A stretch of 32,226 bases of DNA, from the NCBI GenBank assembly GCA_019310385.1, contig JAFDEK010000040.1, positions 1 to 32,226 of the forward strand. Direction: 5' to 3'. Below the pieces are notes generated by a model that did no database searches, had not been told where the DNA came from, and worked only from the letters and a program-made list of their open reading frames with translations. Made by a program: the position numbers and the translations under genes. The DNA comes from Deltaproteobacteria bacterium. GTDB taxonomy: Bacteria; Myxococcota_A; UBA9160; UBA4427. Below, one piece after another: positions 18,634-28,235 of this stretch (positions are counted from its first letter, which is position 1; each line of letters begins with the position of its first letter).

Positions 18634-20265
18634 ATGTTCGAGAAGATCTTGACCTCGCTCGGGAGCCGGACCTGCCTGGTCGTCATCTTCGGCGCGAACG
18701 TCTTCTACAAGGCCCTGGCCGTCTTCGCGCCTTCGATTCACGGACACGGATTCGACTCGGACGAAGCGATCATCGGCCTGATGGGGCTTCGAAGCCTGGA
18801 GCAGGGGGAGCTCGCCCTCTTCTTCTACGGGCAGGACTTCGGCGGCGGCCTCGAATACCTCCTCACGGTGGCAGCCTTCAGCGTCCTGCCGCCATCGGTC
18901 AGCGTGCTTCGGATCGTAACGCTGGCACTGCGCCTGGCGGCGGACTGTGTCTTCTATCGAATCACCTGCCTCAGCTTCGAGGACCGGCTGCGGCGCAACA
19001 TGGCGCTGCTTCTCTTCGTCACCATGTCCTCCTACTTCCACGGATACCTCGCCAGGAGCTCGGGCGTTCACCTCAACAACCTGCTCCTGGGGCTCGCGCT
19101 CGTCCATCTCTTCACGTCTTCGGCGAGGATCTTCGATCGTCCCCTCGCCAAAGGCGTCGCGATCGGGCTCGGCCTGTGGGTCTCCGACGCGATCCTGATC
19201 TTTCTGATCCCCGCCGTGGCGGCCGGGCTGGCCCGACATCTCGAGCAGCCCCGACGGCCCCTGCAGCGGGAGCTCCCAGGCCTCGCGCAGCTGCTGGCTG
19301 CGGCCACTCTCGCGTGCGGTCCGCGTCTCTACTACCTCGCGCTGCGACCGGCGACGTGGACCCTCAGCTACGAAGGCGGGGGGTTCTCACTGGCCCAGTG
19401 GCCCAGAATCCAGGAGCACCTGTCGGCGCTGCTCAGCACCACCCTGCCCGCCTATTTCTACGACGGCCTGGTCGCCGCCGGGCTCCCGTGGCTGGCCGCG
19501 CCGGGGGTCTTCCTGATCTGCGCGTCCTGCCTCGTTGCGAGCCTCGCGATCGCGCCGGCCCTCGTCAGAGGACCCCGCGCATCCTCCCTCGCCGCCGCCG
19601 AAGGCGGCCCGCGTATCCTCGCCGCTGCCGAAGGCGGCCAGCGTATCCTCGCCGCCTTGGTCCTCATGGCAGTGTTCTGGTCGAGCCTCGCAGCCCTGAT
19701 CCTGAACGGGGAGGTCTACGACGCAGGGCTGCGATACCTCATTCCCATGCAGCCCTTCGCCGCCATGTCACTGGCGCTGCTCCTGGGCGCTCCCGGCGCG
19801 TATCGCGTGGGTCCGGCGGCTGTGAAGACCGCTTCGCTCGTCGCCGCGACTCTGCTGCTCGCGGTCCTGGGACTGATCAGCACGGGGCTGCTCAGCGCGC
19901 AGGAGGCCGAAGCCCGAAGCCGTGCCCACGCCGAGATCATCCGGATCCTCGAGGAGAACGAAGTCCACCACGGCTGGGCCGACTACTGGGCCAGCTACGA
20001 CATCAGCTTCCGGACCCGGGAAGAGGTGAAGCTGGGCTCCTTCTACGTCGATCGGATCCCCGCCTATAGCGATGCAGCCAGGAGCGCCACAAGAAGGGCA
20101 TTCGTGTTCCGAACCGCCCCCGCCGATTCGCCACAGGATCGCCTGATCCTCGAGATCAACGAGAGAGCCTTCGAACGTCTCTCGCGCCGCCTCGAGCAGT
20201 CGGACACCAAGACCTCGACCACCGAGGTGGGTCCCTATCGGGTGGTGATCGAGACGCCGAAGTGA
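18634..20265 (+). CDS. GT-C fold polytopic glycosyltransferase-like protein
   Basis: A 543-aa membrane protein with about ten hydrophobic segments and a polar C-terminal domain from about 420. The first periplasmic loop carries the GT-C metal/catalytic signature FDSDEAIIGLMGLRSLEQGE (40-59; Asp41, Asp43, Glu44) followed by LFFYGQDFGGGLEYL. This is typical of lipid-linked-sugar transferases of the PMT/ArnT-like superfamily. Donor and acceptor are unknown. I chose the ATG at 18634; an in-frame GTG at 18586 would add 16 residues. Residues about 308-340 (within VRGPRASSLAAAEGGPRILA and AAEGGQRIL) are encoded by three copies of the dispersed hairpin repeat, placed in a loop between membrane segments with frame preserved. 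Confidence 0.82.
   Translation: MFEKILTSLGSRTCLVVIFGANVFYKALAVFAPSIHGHGFDSDEAIIGLMGLRSLEQGELALFFYGQDFGGGLEYLLTVAAFSVLPPSVSVLRIVTLALRLAADCVFYRITCLSFEDRLRRNMALLLFVTMSSYFHGYLARSSGVHLNNLLLGLALVHLFTSSARIFDRPLAKGVAIGLGLWVSDAILIFLIPAVAAGLARHLEQPRRPLQRELPGLAQLLAAATLACGPRLYYLALRPATWTLSYEGGGFSLAQWPRIQEHLSALLSTTLPAYFYDGLVAAGLPWLAAPGVFLICASCLVASLAIAPALVRGPRASSLAAAEGGPRILAAAEGGQRILAALVLMAVFWSSLAALILNGEVYDAGLRYLIPMQPFAAMSLALLLGAPGAYRVGPAAVKTASLVAATLLLAVLGLISTGLLSAQEAEARSRAHAEIIRILEENEVHHGWADYWASYDISFRTREEVKLGSFYVDRIPAYSDAARSATRRAFVFRTAPADSPQDRLILEINERAFERLSRRLEQSDTKTSTTEVGPYRVVIETPK
19557..19653 (+). repeat. Dispersed hairpin repeat, three copies (inside the GT-C gene)
   Basis: Copy 1 (19557-19593): imperfect stem ggccctc/gaggacc with loop gtca, diverged tail. 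Copy 2 (19594-19623): stem gccgcc/ggcggc with loop gaa, then ccgcgtatcctcgcc. Copy 3 (19624-19653): stem gctgcc/ggcggc (one G-T pair), loop gaa, then cagcgtatcctcgcc. Copies 2 and 3 are 30 bp each, so the reading frame is kept. Confidence 0.88.
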
Positions 20266-20348
20266 GGCGAGTGGGCTCGGTGTCGGGGCGGAGCACCGAA
20301 GCCGCGGGATCGGTCGAGAATCAACCCCGTCCTCGCTATGCTGGCAGC

Positions 20349-20564
20349 ATGGGCGCAGGTTCCGCAGAGGTGCTCGTCAACGGCGAGTCCGTGGAGCTTC
20401 CCGACGCCTGCACGGTGGAGGGACTGCTCTCGCTGCTCGAGATGGGCGGGGGCCGGGTCGCGGTTGCGCTGAATCGGGAGGTCGTTCCCCGCTCGCGCTA
20501 CGCCTCGGTGACCGTCGCGGCCGGAGACCGGGTCGAGGTGCTCGAAGCCGTCGGGGGCGGTTGA
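20349..20564 (+). CDS. thiS: Sulfur carrier protein ThiS
   Basis: A 71-aa ubiquitin-like protein that carries sulfur as a C-terminal thiocarboxylate for thiazole formation. [35 protein letters not shown] and the terminal [10 protein letters not shown] are family features; the C-terminal Gly-Gly is present. The ATG at 20349 gives family length; the frame continues back to 20262, overlapping the GT-C stop. thiG follows after 73 bp, which contain one copy of the dispersed repeat. Confidence 0.93.
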   Translation: MGAGSAEVLVNGESVELPDACTVEGLLSLLEMGGGRVAVALNREVVPRSRYASVTVAAGDRVEVLEAVGGG

Positions 20565-20574
20565 CGCCGGCGCG

Positions 20575-20604
20575 GGCGAGGATACGCGTGTCGCCTTCGC
20601 CTAC
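20575..20604 (-). repeat. Dispersed hairpin repeat, single inverted copy between thiS and thiG
   Basis: On the minus strand it reads a GAA-loop hairpin half (ggcgaaggcg) followed by acacgcgtatcctcgcc, matching the tail of the copies at 14971-15034 and 19557-19653. The stem is weaker than in the other copies. It fills most of the 73-bp thiS-thiG gap. Confidence 0.75.
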
Positions 20605-20637
20605 AGGGACGGCGACGGCAAGGAGGAGGGCAAGAAG

Positions 20638-21414
20638 ATGCCGGAGAGCTTTCAGTTGGGGTCGCACACCTTTCGTTCGCGGCTGATCATCGGAACCGGC
20701 AAGTACGAATCCTTCGAGCAGAACCTCGCCTGCGTGGAGGAGAGCGGCGCCGAGATGGTTACCGTGGCCCTGCGCCGGGTGAACTTCGACGCCGCCAAGG
20801 GCCCGCGCCTGCTCGACGTCATTTCGCCGAAGCGCTTCACCATCCTGCCCAACACGGCCGGCTGCTACACGGTGGAGGACGCCGTCACCACGGCGCGACT
20901 GGGACGCGAGCTCCTCGATACGGATCTCGTGAAGCTCGAGGTGATCGGCGACGAGCGCACCCTCTATCCCGACGTGGCGGGCACCCTCGAGGCCGCGCGC
21001 ACCCTCGTCGACGAGGGCTTCACCGTGCTCCCCTACGTGACTGACGACCCCGTCGCGTGCCAGCGACTCGAGGCCATGGGCTGCGCAGCCGTCATGCCCC
21101 TGGCCGCTCCCATCGGCTCCGGCATGGGGGTCCGCAATCCCGCGAACCTGCGCATCATCCTCGAGACCGTGGAGGTGCCCGTCATCGTCGACGCCGGGGT
21201 GGGCACGGCGAGCGATGCTTCGGTGGCGATGGAGCTGGGCGCCACGGCGCTGCTCATGAACACCGCCATCGCCCACGCGAAGGACCCGCTGAAGATGGCC
21301 CGGGCCATGCGGCTCGGCGTCGAGGCCGGCCGCCTCGCCTACGAGGCCGGTCGCATTCCGCGGCGCCTCTACGCCTCGGCATCCAGCCCCCTCGACGGCG
21401 TGGCGAACTACTGA
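20638..21414 (+). CDS. thiG: Thiazole synthase ThiG
   Basis: Condenses 1-deoxyxylulose 5-phosphate, dehydroglycine (or glycine imine) and ThiS-thiocarboxylate into the thiazole of thiamin. The TIM-barrel protein of 258 aa has [15 protein letters not shown] (16-30), the Schiff-base lysine in [12 protein letters not shown] (Lys99), [25 protein letters not shown] and [16 protein letters not shown]. The ATG at 20638 has AAGGAGGAGGG upstream. No thiO or thiH is present here, so the glycine-derived substrate must come from a gene elsewhere. Confidence 0.97.
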   Translation: MPESFQLGSHTFRSRLIIGTGKYESFEQNLACVEESGAEMVTVALRRVNFDAAKGPRLLDVISPKRFTILPNTAGCYTVEDAVTTARLGRELLDTDLVKLEVIGDERTLYPDVAGTLEAARTLVDEGFTVLPYVTDDPVACQRLEAMGCAAVMPLAAPIGSGMGVRNPANLRIILETVEVPVIVDAGVGTASDASVAMELGATALLMNTAIAHAKDPLKMARAMRLGVEAGRLAYEAGRIPRRLYASASSPLDGVANY

Positions 21415-21488
21415 GCCCCTCACAGCGCTCACATCCCCCGCAGCCCGCGCCGCCCGGGTCAGAACGCACTGACGCGATTCTGTGTCTC

Positions 21489-22094
21489 GTGATCGATCGC
21501 GCGGTCGCGCGGCAGCCCCTGTGCCCGGCGGTGGCAGAGGCCCTCGCCGGCGGTGTGGACTGGGTCCAGATCCGCGAGCGGGAGATCGAGGCCACGGCCC
21601 TGCTCGAGCTCGCCGAAGCCGTGCGCGAGGCGGCAGCCCGCGGCGCCGCGGAGCGCCCCTGGTCGCTGATCGTGAACCGCCGCATGGACATCGCCCTCGC
21701 GCTCGGGGCCCAGGGCGTCCATCTTGGCTTCGACGCCCTGGGCCCCCGGGAGGCTCGGGCGCTGCTGGGGAAGAACGCCCTGGTCGGCGTGTCGGCCCAC
21801 TCGCCCGACGAGGTCGGCGCCGCGGCCCGGGCGGGGGCCAGCTATGCCCACCTGGCCCCCATCTTCGCGCCTCTCTCGAAGCCGAGCAGTCGCCCGCCCC
21901 TGGGTCCGGCCGCGATCGCGGAGGCGGCGAGCCACGGAATCCCGATCCTCGCCCAGGGCGGGATCCGCGCGGAGCACTGCCCGGAGCTGCGGGCCGCCGG
22001 AGCGGCTGGAGTGGCGGTCACGGGCAGCATCCTGGCCGCGGAGGAGCCAGGCCGGGCCGCCCGAGAGCTGCGGCGGGCACTGGACGGCGCTTAG
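21489..22094 (+). CDS. thiE: Thiamin-phosphate synthase-like protein (ThiE)
   Basis: Couples thiazole phosphate with hydroxymethylpyrimidine diphosphate to give thiamin phosphate. TIM-barrel motifs: DWVQIREREIEATALLELAE, LIVNRRMDIALALGAQGVHL, ALVGVSAHSPDEVGAAARAG, YAHLAPIFAPLSKP and AQGGIRAEHCPELRAAGAAG. The start is uncertain. The GTG at 21489 is the only standard start after thiG, but it cuts into the first beta-strand (ILCLVIDRAV). The homologous frame continues upstream without a stop to a CTG that overlaps the thiG stop (21411). An unusual start codon is possible. ThiE and the regulator TenI share this fold; the phosphate and pyrimidine motifs here favour ThiE. Confidence 0.85.
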   Translation: MIDRAVARQPLCPAVAEALAGGVDWVQIREREIEATALLELAEAVREAAARGAAERPWSLIVNRRMDIALALGAQGVHLGFDALGPREARALLGKNALVGVSAHSPDEVGAAARAGASYAHLAPIFAPLSKPSSRPPLGPAAIAEAASHGIPILAQGGIRAEHCPELRAAGAAGVAVTGSILAAEEPGRAARELRRALDGA

Positions 22095-22203
22095 GGGACC
22101 TCCCCAGATCGGCAGGGGCGGTCCGGCGAGTCCCCAGAGGAACGAACCAAGCCGCCACGAGCGGCGACTCTCGAAAGACAAGAACGTGTCGGAACGCCCA
22201 CTG

Positions 22204-22232
22204 TTGACCCGCCACGCTCGGCCGCGTATCGG
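22204..22232 (+). promoter_or_regulatory. Possible sigma70-like promoter before the first htrA gene
   Basis: TTGACC (22204-22209), a 17-bp spacer, then TATCGG (22227-22232). The -35 is good and the -10 poor. It lies in the 231-bp gap between thiE and the HtrA-like gene. Confidence 0.28.
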
Positions 22233-22325
22233 GTCGGGGGGTGAGGGGGGCGCTAAGGTGCGATGCACCGGCCCGCTTTCGACGGCGCTCCCCGGCTCAC
22301 GGCCCGGGGGCGAGGAGTGGAGACA

Positions 22326-23699
22326 GTGAACGAAGCCCATCTCGGATCCACGCGGTCGCGCAGCGCACAGGCGCTGCTCGTGTTGGCCGCCGCGATTCTC
22401 ACCGGCGCCGCCGACGCCACGGCCCGGGATCCCTTTCTGCGACGCACGGCCACGGTCGAAGCGGTAGAAAAGGTCGGCCCCAGCGTGGTGAACATCACTA
22501 CCGAGCGCGTCGTCGCGCGGAGCAGCCCCTTCCGACGCTACTCCGCGAACCCCTACTTCGACCGCTTCTATCGCGACTTGTTCGAGCCCCGCGCCAGCCA
22601 GACCGTCCAGAGCCTCGGGTCCGGGGTCATCATCGATCGGGAGCGCCATGTGCTCACCAACGAGCACGTGGTCGCGGGAGCCAGCCGCATCCGCGTCAGC
22701 CTGTCGGACGGCCGCGAGTTCGACGCGTCCCTGGTCGGCGCCGACCCCAACAACGACCTCGCGGTGCTGCTGGTCGAGACGGACGAGGCGCTTCCCTGGG
22801 TCGCCCCGGGCAGCTCCCAGGACCTCCTGGTCGGTGAGCCCGTGATCGCCATCGGAAACCCCTTCGGGCTCTCCAACACCGTGACGACCGGAGTCATCTC
22901 GGCCGTCGATCGCTCCTTCCACGCCAACGATCACGTCTACCACGGCTTCCTCCAGACCGACGCCTCCATCAATCCGGGCAACTCCGGCGGCCCCCTGGTC
23001 AACGCCGAGGGCGCGCTCATCGCCATCAACTCCGCGATCTACAGCGGCGCACAGGGGATCGGCTTCGCGATCCCCATCGACGTCGCCAAGCGGGTGATCG
23101 ACGAGCTGATCGAGCACGGGGAGATCCAGCCGGTATGGCTGGGCCTCGACTTCCAGGATCTCGACCCAGCGCTGCAAGAAGTGATGGAGCTGCCCGAAGG
23201 CGTCTTCGGCGCCCTGGTGAACCGGGTGCGCCCGGAAAGCCCAGCCCGCCTCGGGGGACTCAAGCGGGGCGACCTGGTGACCCAGATCGACGGCCACGTC
23301 GTGGGCGGTGCCCGCGACTTCTTCCAGATTCTGGAAACCGTCACGGCCGACCAGTCTCTCGAGCTCGAGATCTGGCGCAACGGCTCCTTCATGACCAAGC
23401 AGGTCGTGGCGAAGGAGATCCCGCCGCAGCACATTCGGGAGCTCGCACAGCAGCGCCTGGGGCTCTCGCTCGCCCGGAATCCGGAGGGCGGATACGTGGT
23501 CGAGAAGGTGCGCAGGGGGAGCGCCGCGGCGAGGATCGGCATGCAGCCCGGGGATCTCGTACTCCAGGTGAACGGTACGGCGCTGCGCGAGGACGAGGAC
23601 CTGAAGCGGGCCGTCCTCGACCTGCGAGGCCGGCCCGCCGCCCTCGTCGTGGTTCAGCGGGGAGCCACCCGGTACCATGTGCGCATTGTCCTGTCTTGA
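22326..23699 (+). CDS. HtrA/DegP-like periplasmic serine protease with two PDZ domains (copy 1)
   Basis: Envelope quality-control protease. Starting at the GTG 22326 (GGAG upstream), the 457-aa protein has a signal peptide (hydrophobic AQALLVLAAAILTGAADATA) and a trypsin-like domain with triad His114 (TNEHVV), Asp144 (NNDLAVL) and Ser220 (GNSGGPL). PDZ1 lies at about 262-350 and PDZ2 at about 365-457. The frame opens at an ATG at 22263, but that adds a polar extension before the signal peptide. It is followed 183 bp later by a second HtrA-type gene. The two share only the family motifs, so this is not a recent duplication. Confidence 0.93.
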   Translation: MNEAHLGSTRSRSAQALLVLAAAILTGAADATARDPFLRRTATVEAVEKVGPSVVNITTERVVARSSPFRRYSANPYFDRFYRDLFEPRASQTVQSLGSGVIIDRERHVLTNEHVVAGASRIRVSLSDGREFDASLVGADPNNDLAVLLVETDEALPWVAPGSSQDLLVGEPVIAIGNPFGLSNTVTTGVISAVDRSFHANDHVYHGFLQTDASINPGNSGGPLVNAEGALIAINSAIYSGAQGIGFAIPIDVAKRVIDELIEHGEIQPVWLGLDFQDLDPALQEVMELPEGVFGALVNRVRPESPARLGGLKRGDLVTQIDGHVVGGARDFFQILETVTADQSLELEIWRNGSFMTKQVVAKEIPPQHIRELAQQRLGLSLARNPEGGYVVEKVRRGSAAARIGMQPGDLVLQVNGTALREDEDLKRAVLDLRGRPAALVVVQRGATRYHVRIVLS

Positions 23700-23742
23700 C
23701 ACCAGTCGGTTACGGGATGCGGCCGTTCGAGTGAGCTGATGG

Positions 23743-23771
23743 GGAACCCTGTGCGCCGGCATGGGGTCGAA
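23743..23771 (+). promoter_or_regulatory. Possible ECF/sigmaE-type promoter before the second htrA gene
   Basis: GGAACC (23743-23748), about 16 bp, then GGTCGAA (to 23771) resembles the envelope-stress sigma pattern GGAAC-N15-17-GTCNAA that drives htrA in several proteobacteria. It rests on one site by eye, so it is tentative. Confidence 0.3.
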
Positions 23772-23882
23772 TGAGCGATCTGCGCGACGGGCGTCGCTCG
23801 CGCGCACGGCGACGGAATGGAAACACGCAAGCCGGCCGGTACCCGAGCTTCGGCTAGGCCACCGACCCGCGATGGAGACGAA

Positions 23883-25388
23883 ATGCTTCGCTCGATGAAT
23901 CCTCTCACCTGGACGCTCGCGTCGATGCTGGCGATCACCGCCTTCGGCACACTCGATCCGGAGCGCGGTTGGAGCCGCAATACCGCGGCCGCCATCGACC
24001 TCTTCGGGAGCGAGAAGGAGGAAAGGGGTGAGGAGGAGACCCCGGTCTTCTGGGAGCGGGCGAAGGATCCCAAGCCCATTACTCCCATCGGCGCGCCCAG
24101 CACCTTTGCAGACCTCGCCGAACGCGTCTCCCCCGCGGTCGTGAACATCCGCACCCAGCAGACCGTCACCGGGGGCGGCCACGGAATGCAGAGTCCCTTC
24201 GACGAGTTCTTCGGGGGCAACCCCTTTCACGGTGGCCCTTCGCCCCGGGAACACAAGCGCCAGGGCGAAGGCAGCGGCTTCGTGATCTCGAATGACGGCT
24301 ACATCGTCACCAATGCCCACGTCATCGAGGATGCCGACCGCATCACCGTGGCCTTTCTCGACGGCAAGGAGCTCGACGCCACGGTGGTCGGGCGGGACCC
24401 CAAGACCGACATCGCGCTGATCCAGGTCGAGACCGAGGAGAAGCTGGTCGCGCTTCCCCTCGGCGACTCCGAAGCCATACGCCCCGGCGACTGGGTGGTG
24501 GCGATCGGCAATCCCTTCGGCCTCGAGCACACCGTCACCGCCGGAATCGTGAGCGCGAAGCACCGCATGATCGGACAGGGCCAGTACGACGACTTCATCC
24601 AGACCGATGCGGCCATCAATCCGGGCAACTCGGGCGGCCCCCTCATCAACCTCGCGGGCGAGGTGATCGGCATCAACACCGCGATCAATCCCCGGGCGAA
24701 TACCATCGGCTTCACCGTTCCCATCAACATGGCGAAGCAGATCCTGCCCCAGCTCCGCAGTGACGGCTTCGTCACCCGCGGATGGCTCGGGGTGGTCATC
24801 CAGGGCATCACGCCGGACCTCGCCACGGAGTTCGGCCTCTCGGAGGAGAAGGGAGCCCTGGTGTCCCGGGTGCTCCCCGACAGCCCGGCCGCGGCCTCGG
24901 GCCTGGAGCTGGGCGACGTGATCGTCGACTTCGCCGGCACCCCCATCGACGATTGGCGCGAGCTTCCGAAGGTCGTGGCCGCAACGCCGGCAGACCGGAA
25001 GGTCGACCTCGTGGTCGTGCGCAAGGGCAAGAAGAAGACCCTGCAGGTGCAGATCGGCAAGCAGGAGGAGCCCGAGCTCGCCCACGCAACCCGGCCTCAG
25101 ACGGGACTCGCCGAGTTCGGCCTGGCGGTGCAGGACCTCACGCCCGAGATCGCGCAGCAGCTCGGCGTCGAGGAAGACGACGGAGTCGTGATCACCGACA
25201 TCGAGTCGGGCAGCCCCGCAGAGACCGCGGGGCTGCGCCGGGGAGACGTCATCATCGAAGTCGACCGCAACGACGTAGCCGACACCAAGGTATTGAAGAA
25301 GAAGCTGGCCGCCGCCGACGACAGCGTGCTCATGCTGATCCGCCGCGGTGACGCGACGATCTTCGTTCCCATGAAGCGCGCGGGCTGA
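23883..25388 (+). CDS. DegQ/DegP-like serine endoprotease with two PDZ domains (copy 2)
   Basis: A 501-aa HtrA-family protease closer to canonical DegP/MucD. It has an N-terminal signal or anchor segment at about 6-24 and an acidic linker (EKEERGEEE). The protease domain has His146 (VTNAHVI), Asp176 (KTDIALI) and Ser250 (INPGNSGGPLI). PDZ1 starts with RGWLGVVIQGITPDLA and PDZ2 with FGLAVQDLTPEIAQQLGV. The segment with SPFDEFFGGNPF before the protease core matches the Gln-rich/LA-loop region of DegP. The ATG at 23883 has GGAGACGAA upstream; the frame continues back to 23817 without family support. A strong terminator follows. Confidence 0.95.
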   Translation: MLRSMNPLTWTLASMLAITAFGTLDPERGWSRNTAAAIDLFGSEKEERGEEETPVFWERAKDPKPITPIGAPSTFADLAERVSPAVVNIRTQQTVTGGGHGMQSPFDEFFGGNPFHGGPSPREHKRQGEGSGFVISNDGYIVTNAHVIEDADRITVAFLDGKELDATVVGRDPKTDIALIQVETEEKLVALPLGDSEAIRPGDWVVAIGNPFGLEHTVTAGIVSAKHRMIGQGQYDDFIQTDAAINPGNSGGPLINLAGEVIGINTAINPRANTIGFTVPINMAKQILPQLRSDGFVTRGWLGVVIQGITPDLATEFGLSEEKGALVSRVLPDSPAAASGLELGDVIVDFAGTPIDDWRELPKVVAATPADRKVDLVVVRKGKKKTLQVQIGKQEEPELAHATRPQTGLAEFGLAVQDLTPEIAQQLGVEEDDGVVITDIESGSPAETAGLRRGDVIIEVDRNDVADTKVLKKKLAAADDSVLMLIRRGDATIFVPMKRAG

Positions 25389-25426
25389 GCAAGCCTCGCG
25401 ATCCAAGTTCGAAATCGAAGATCTGA

Positions 25427-25465
25427 CCGCGAGAGGCGTCTGAGACGCCTCTCGCGGCATTTTGC
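25427..25465 (+). terminator. Rho-independent-type terminator after the second htrA gene
   Basis: A perfect 14-bp stem ccgcgagaggcgtc/gacgcctctcgcgg with loop tga (25427-25457), followed by cattttgc. It lies 39 bp after the htrA stop and before clpB, so clpB should have its own promoter within the remaining 70 bp. Confidence 0.85.
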
Positions 25466-25533
25466 GCTTCTGCTGCCGTCCCGTGGAACGCCTGCCCCTT
25501 GACGCCGCGCATCTCGTGAAAAAGATACGCGCC

Positions 25534-28140
<2,607 letters not shown>

Positions 28141-28235
28141 CCCGGGCCATCACGCAGCCGCCTCGCTAGGCTGGTCGCCGGGTGTCGATCCTGTGATGAT
28201 CGCACCCTTCGACCCATCCCGGGGAGGCGGAGTCC

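Noticed and set aside
14971..19653. CRISPR array
   Set aside because: Repeat units are adjacent without unique spacers, lie inside coding frames and include variable hairpins, with no cas genes.
20266..20348. TPP riboswitch upstream of thiS
   Set aside because: The expected conserved segments (CTGAGA and the ACCTGATCTGG-like helix) are absent in this short gap.
22095..22325. tRNA or small RNA gene in the thiE-htrA gap
   Set aside because: No cloverleaf arms or TpsiC-like GTTCRANYC box; only a short gccgc/gcggc hairpin at 22151-22165 is seen.
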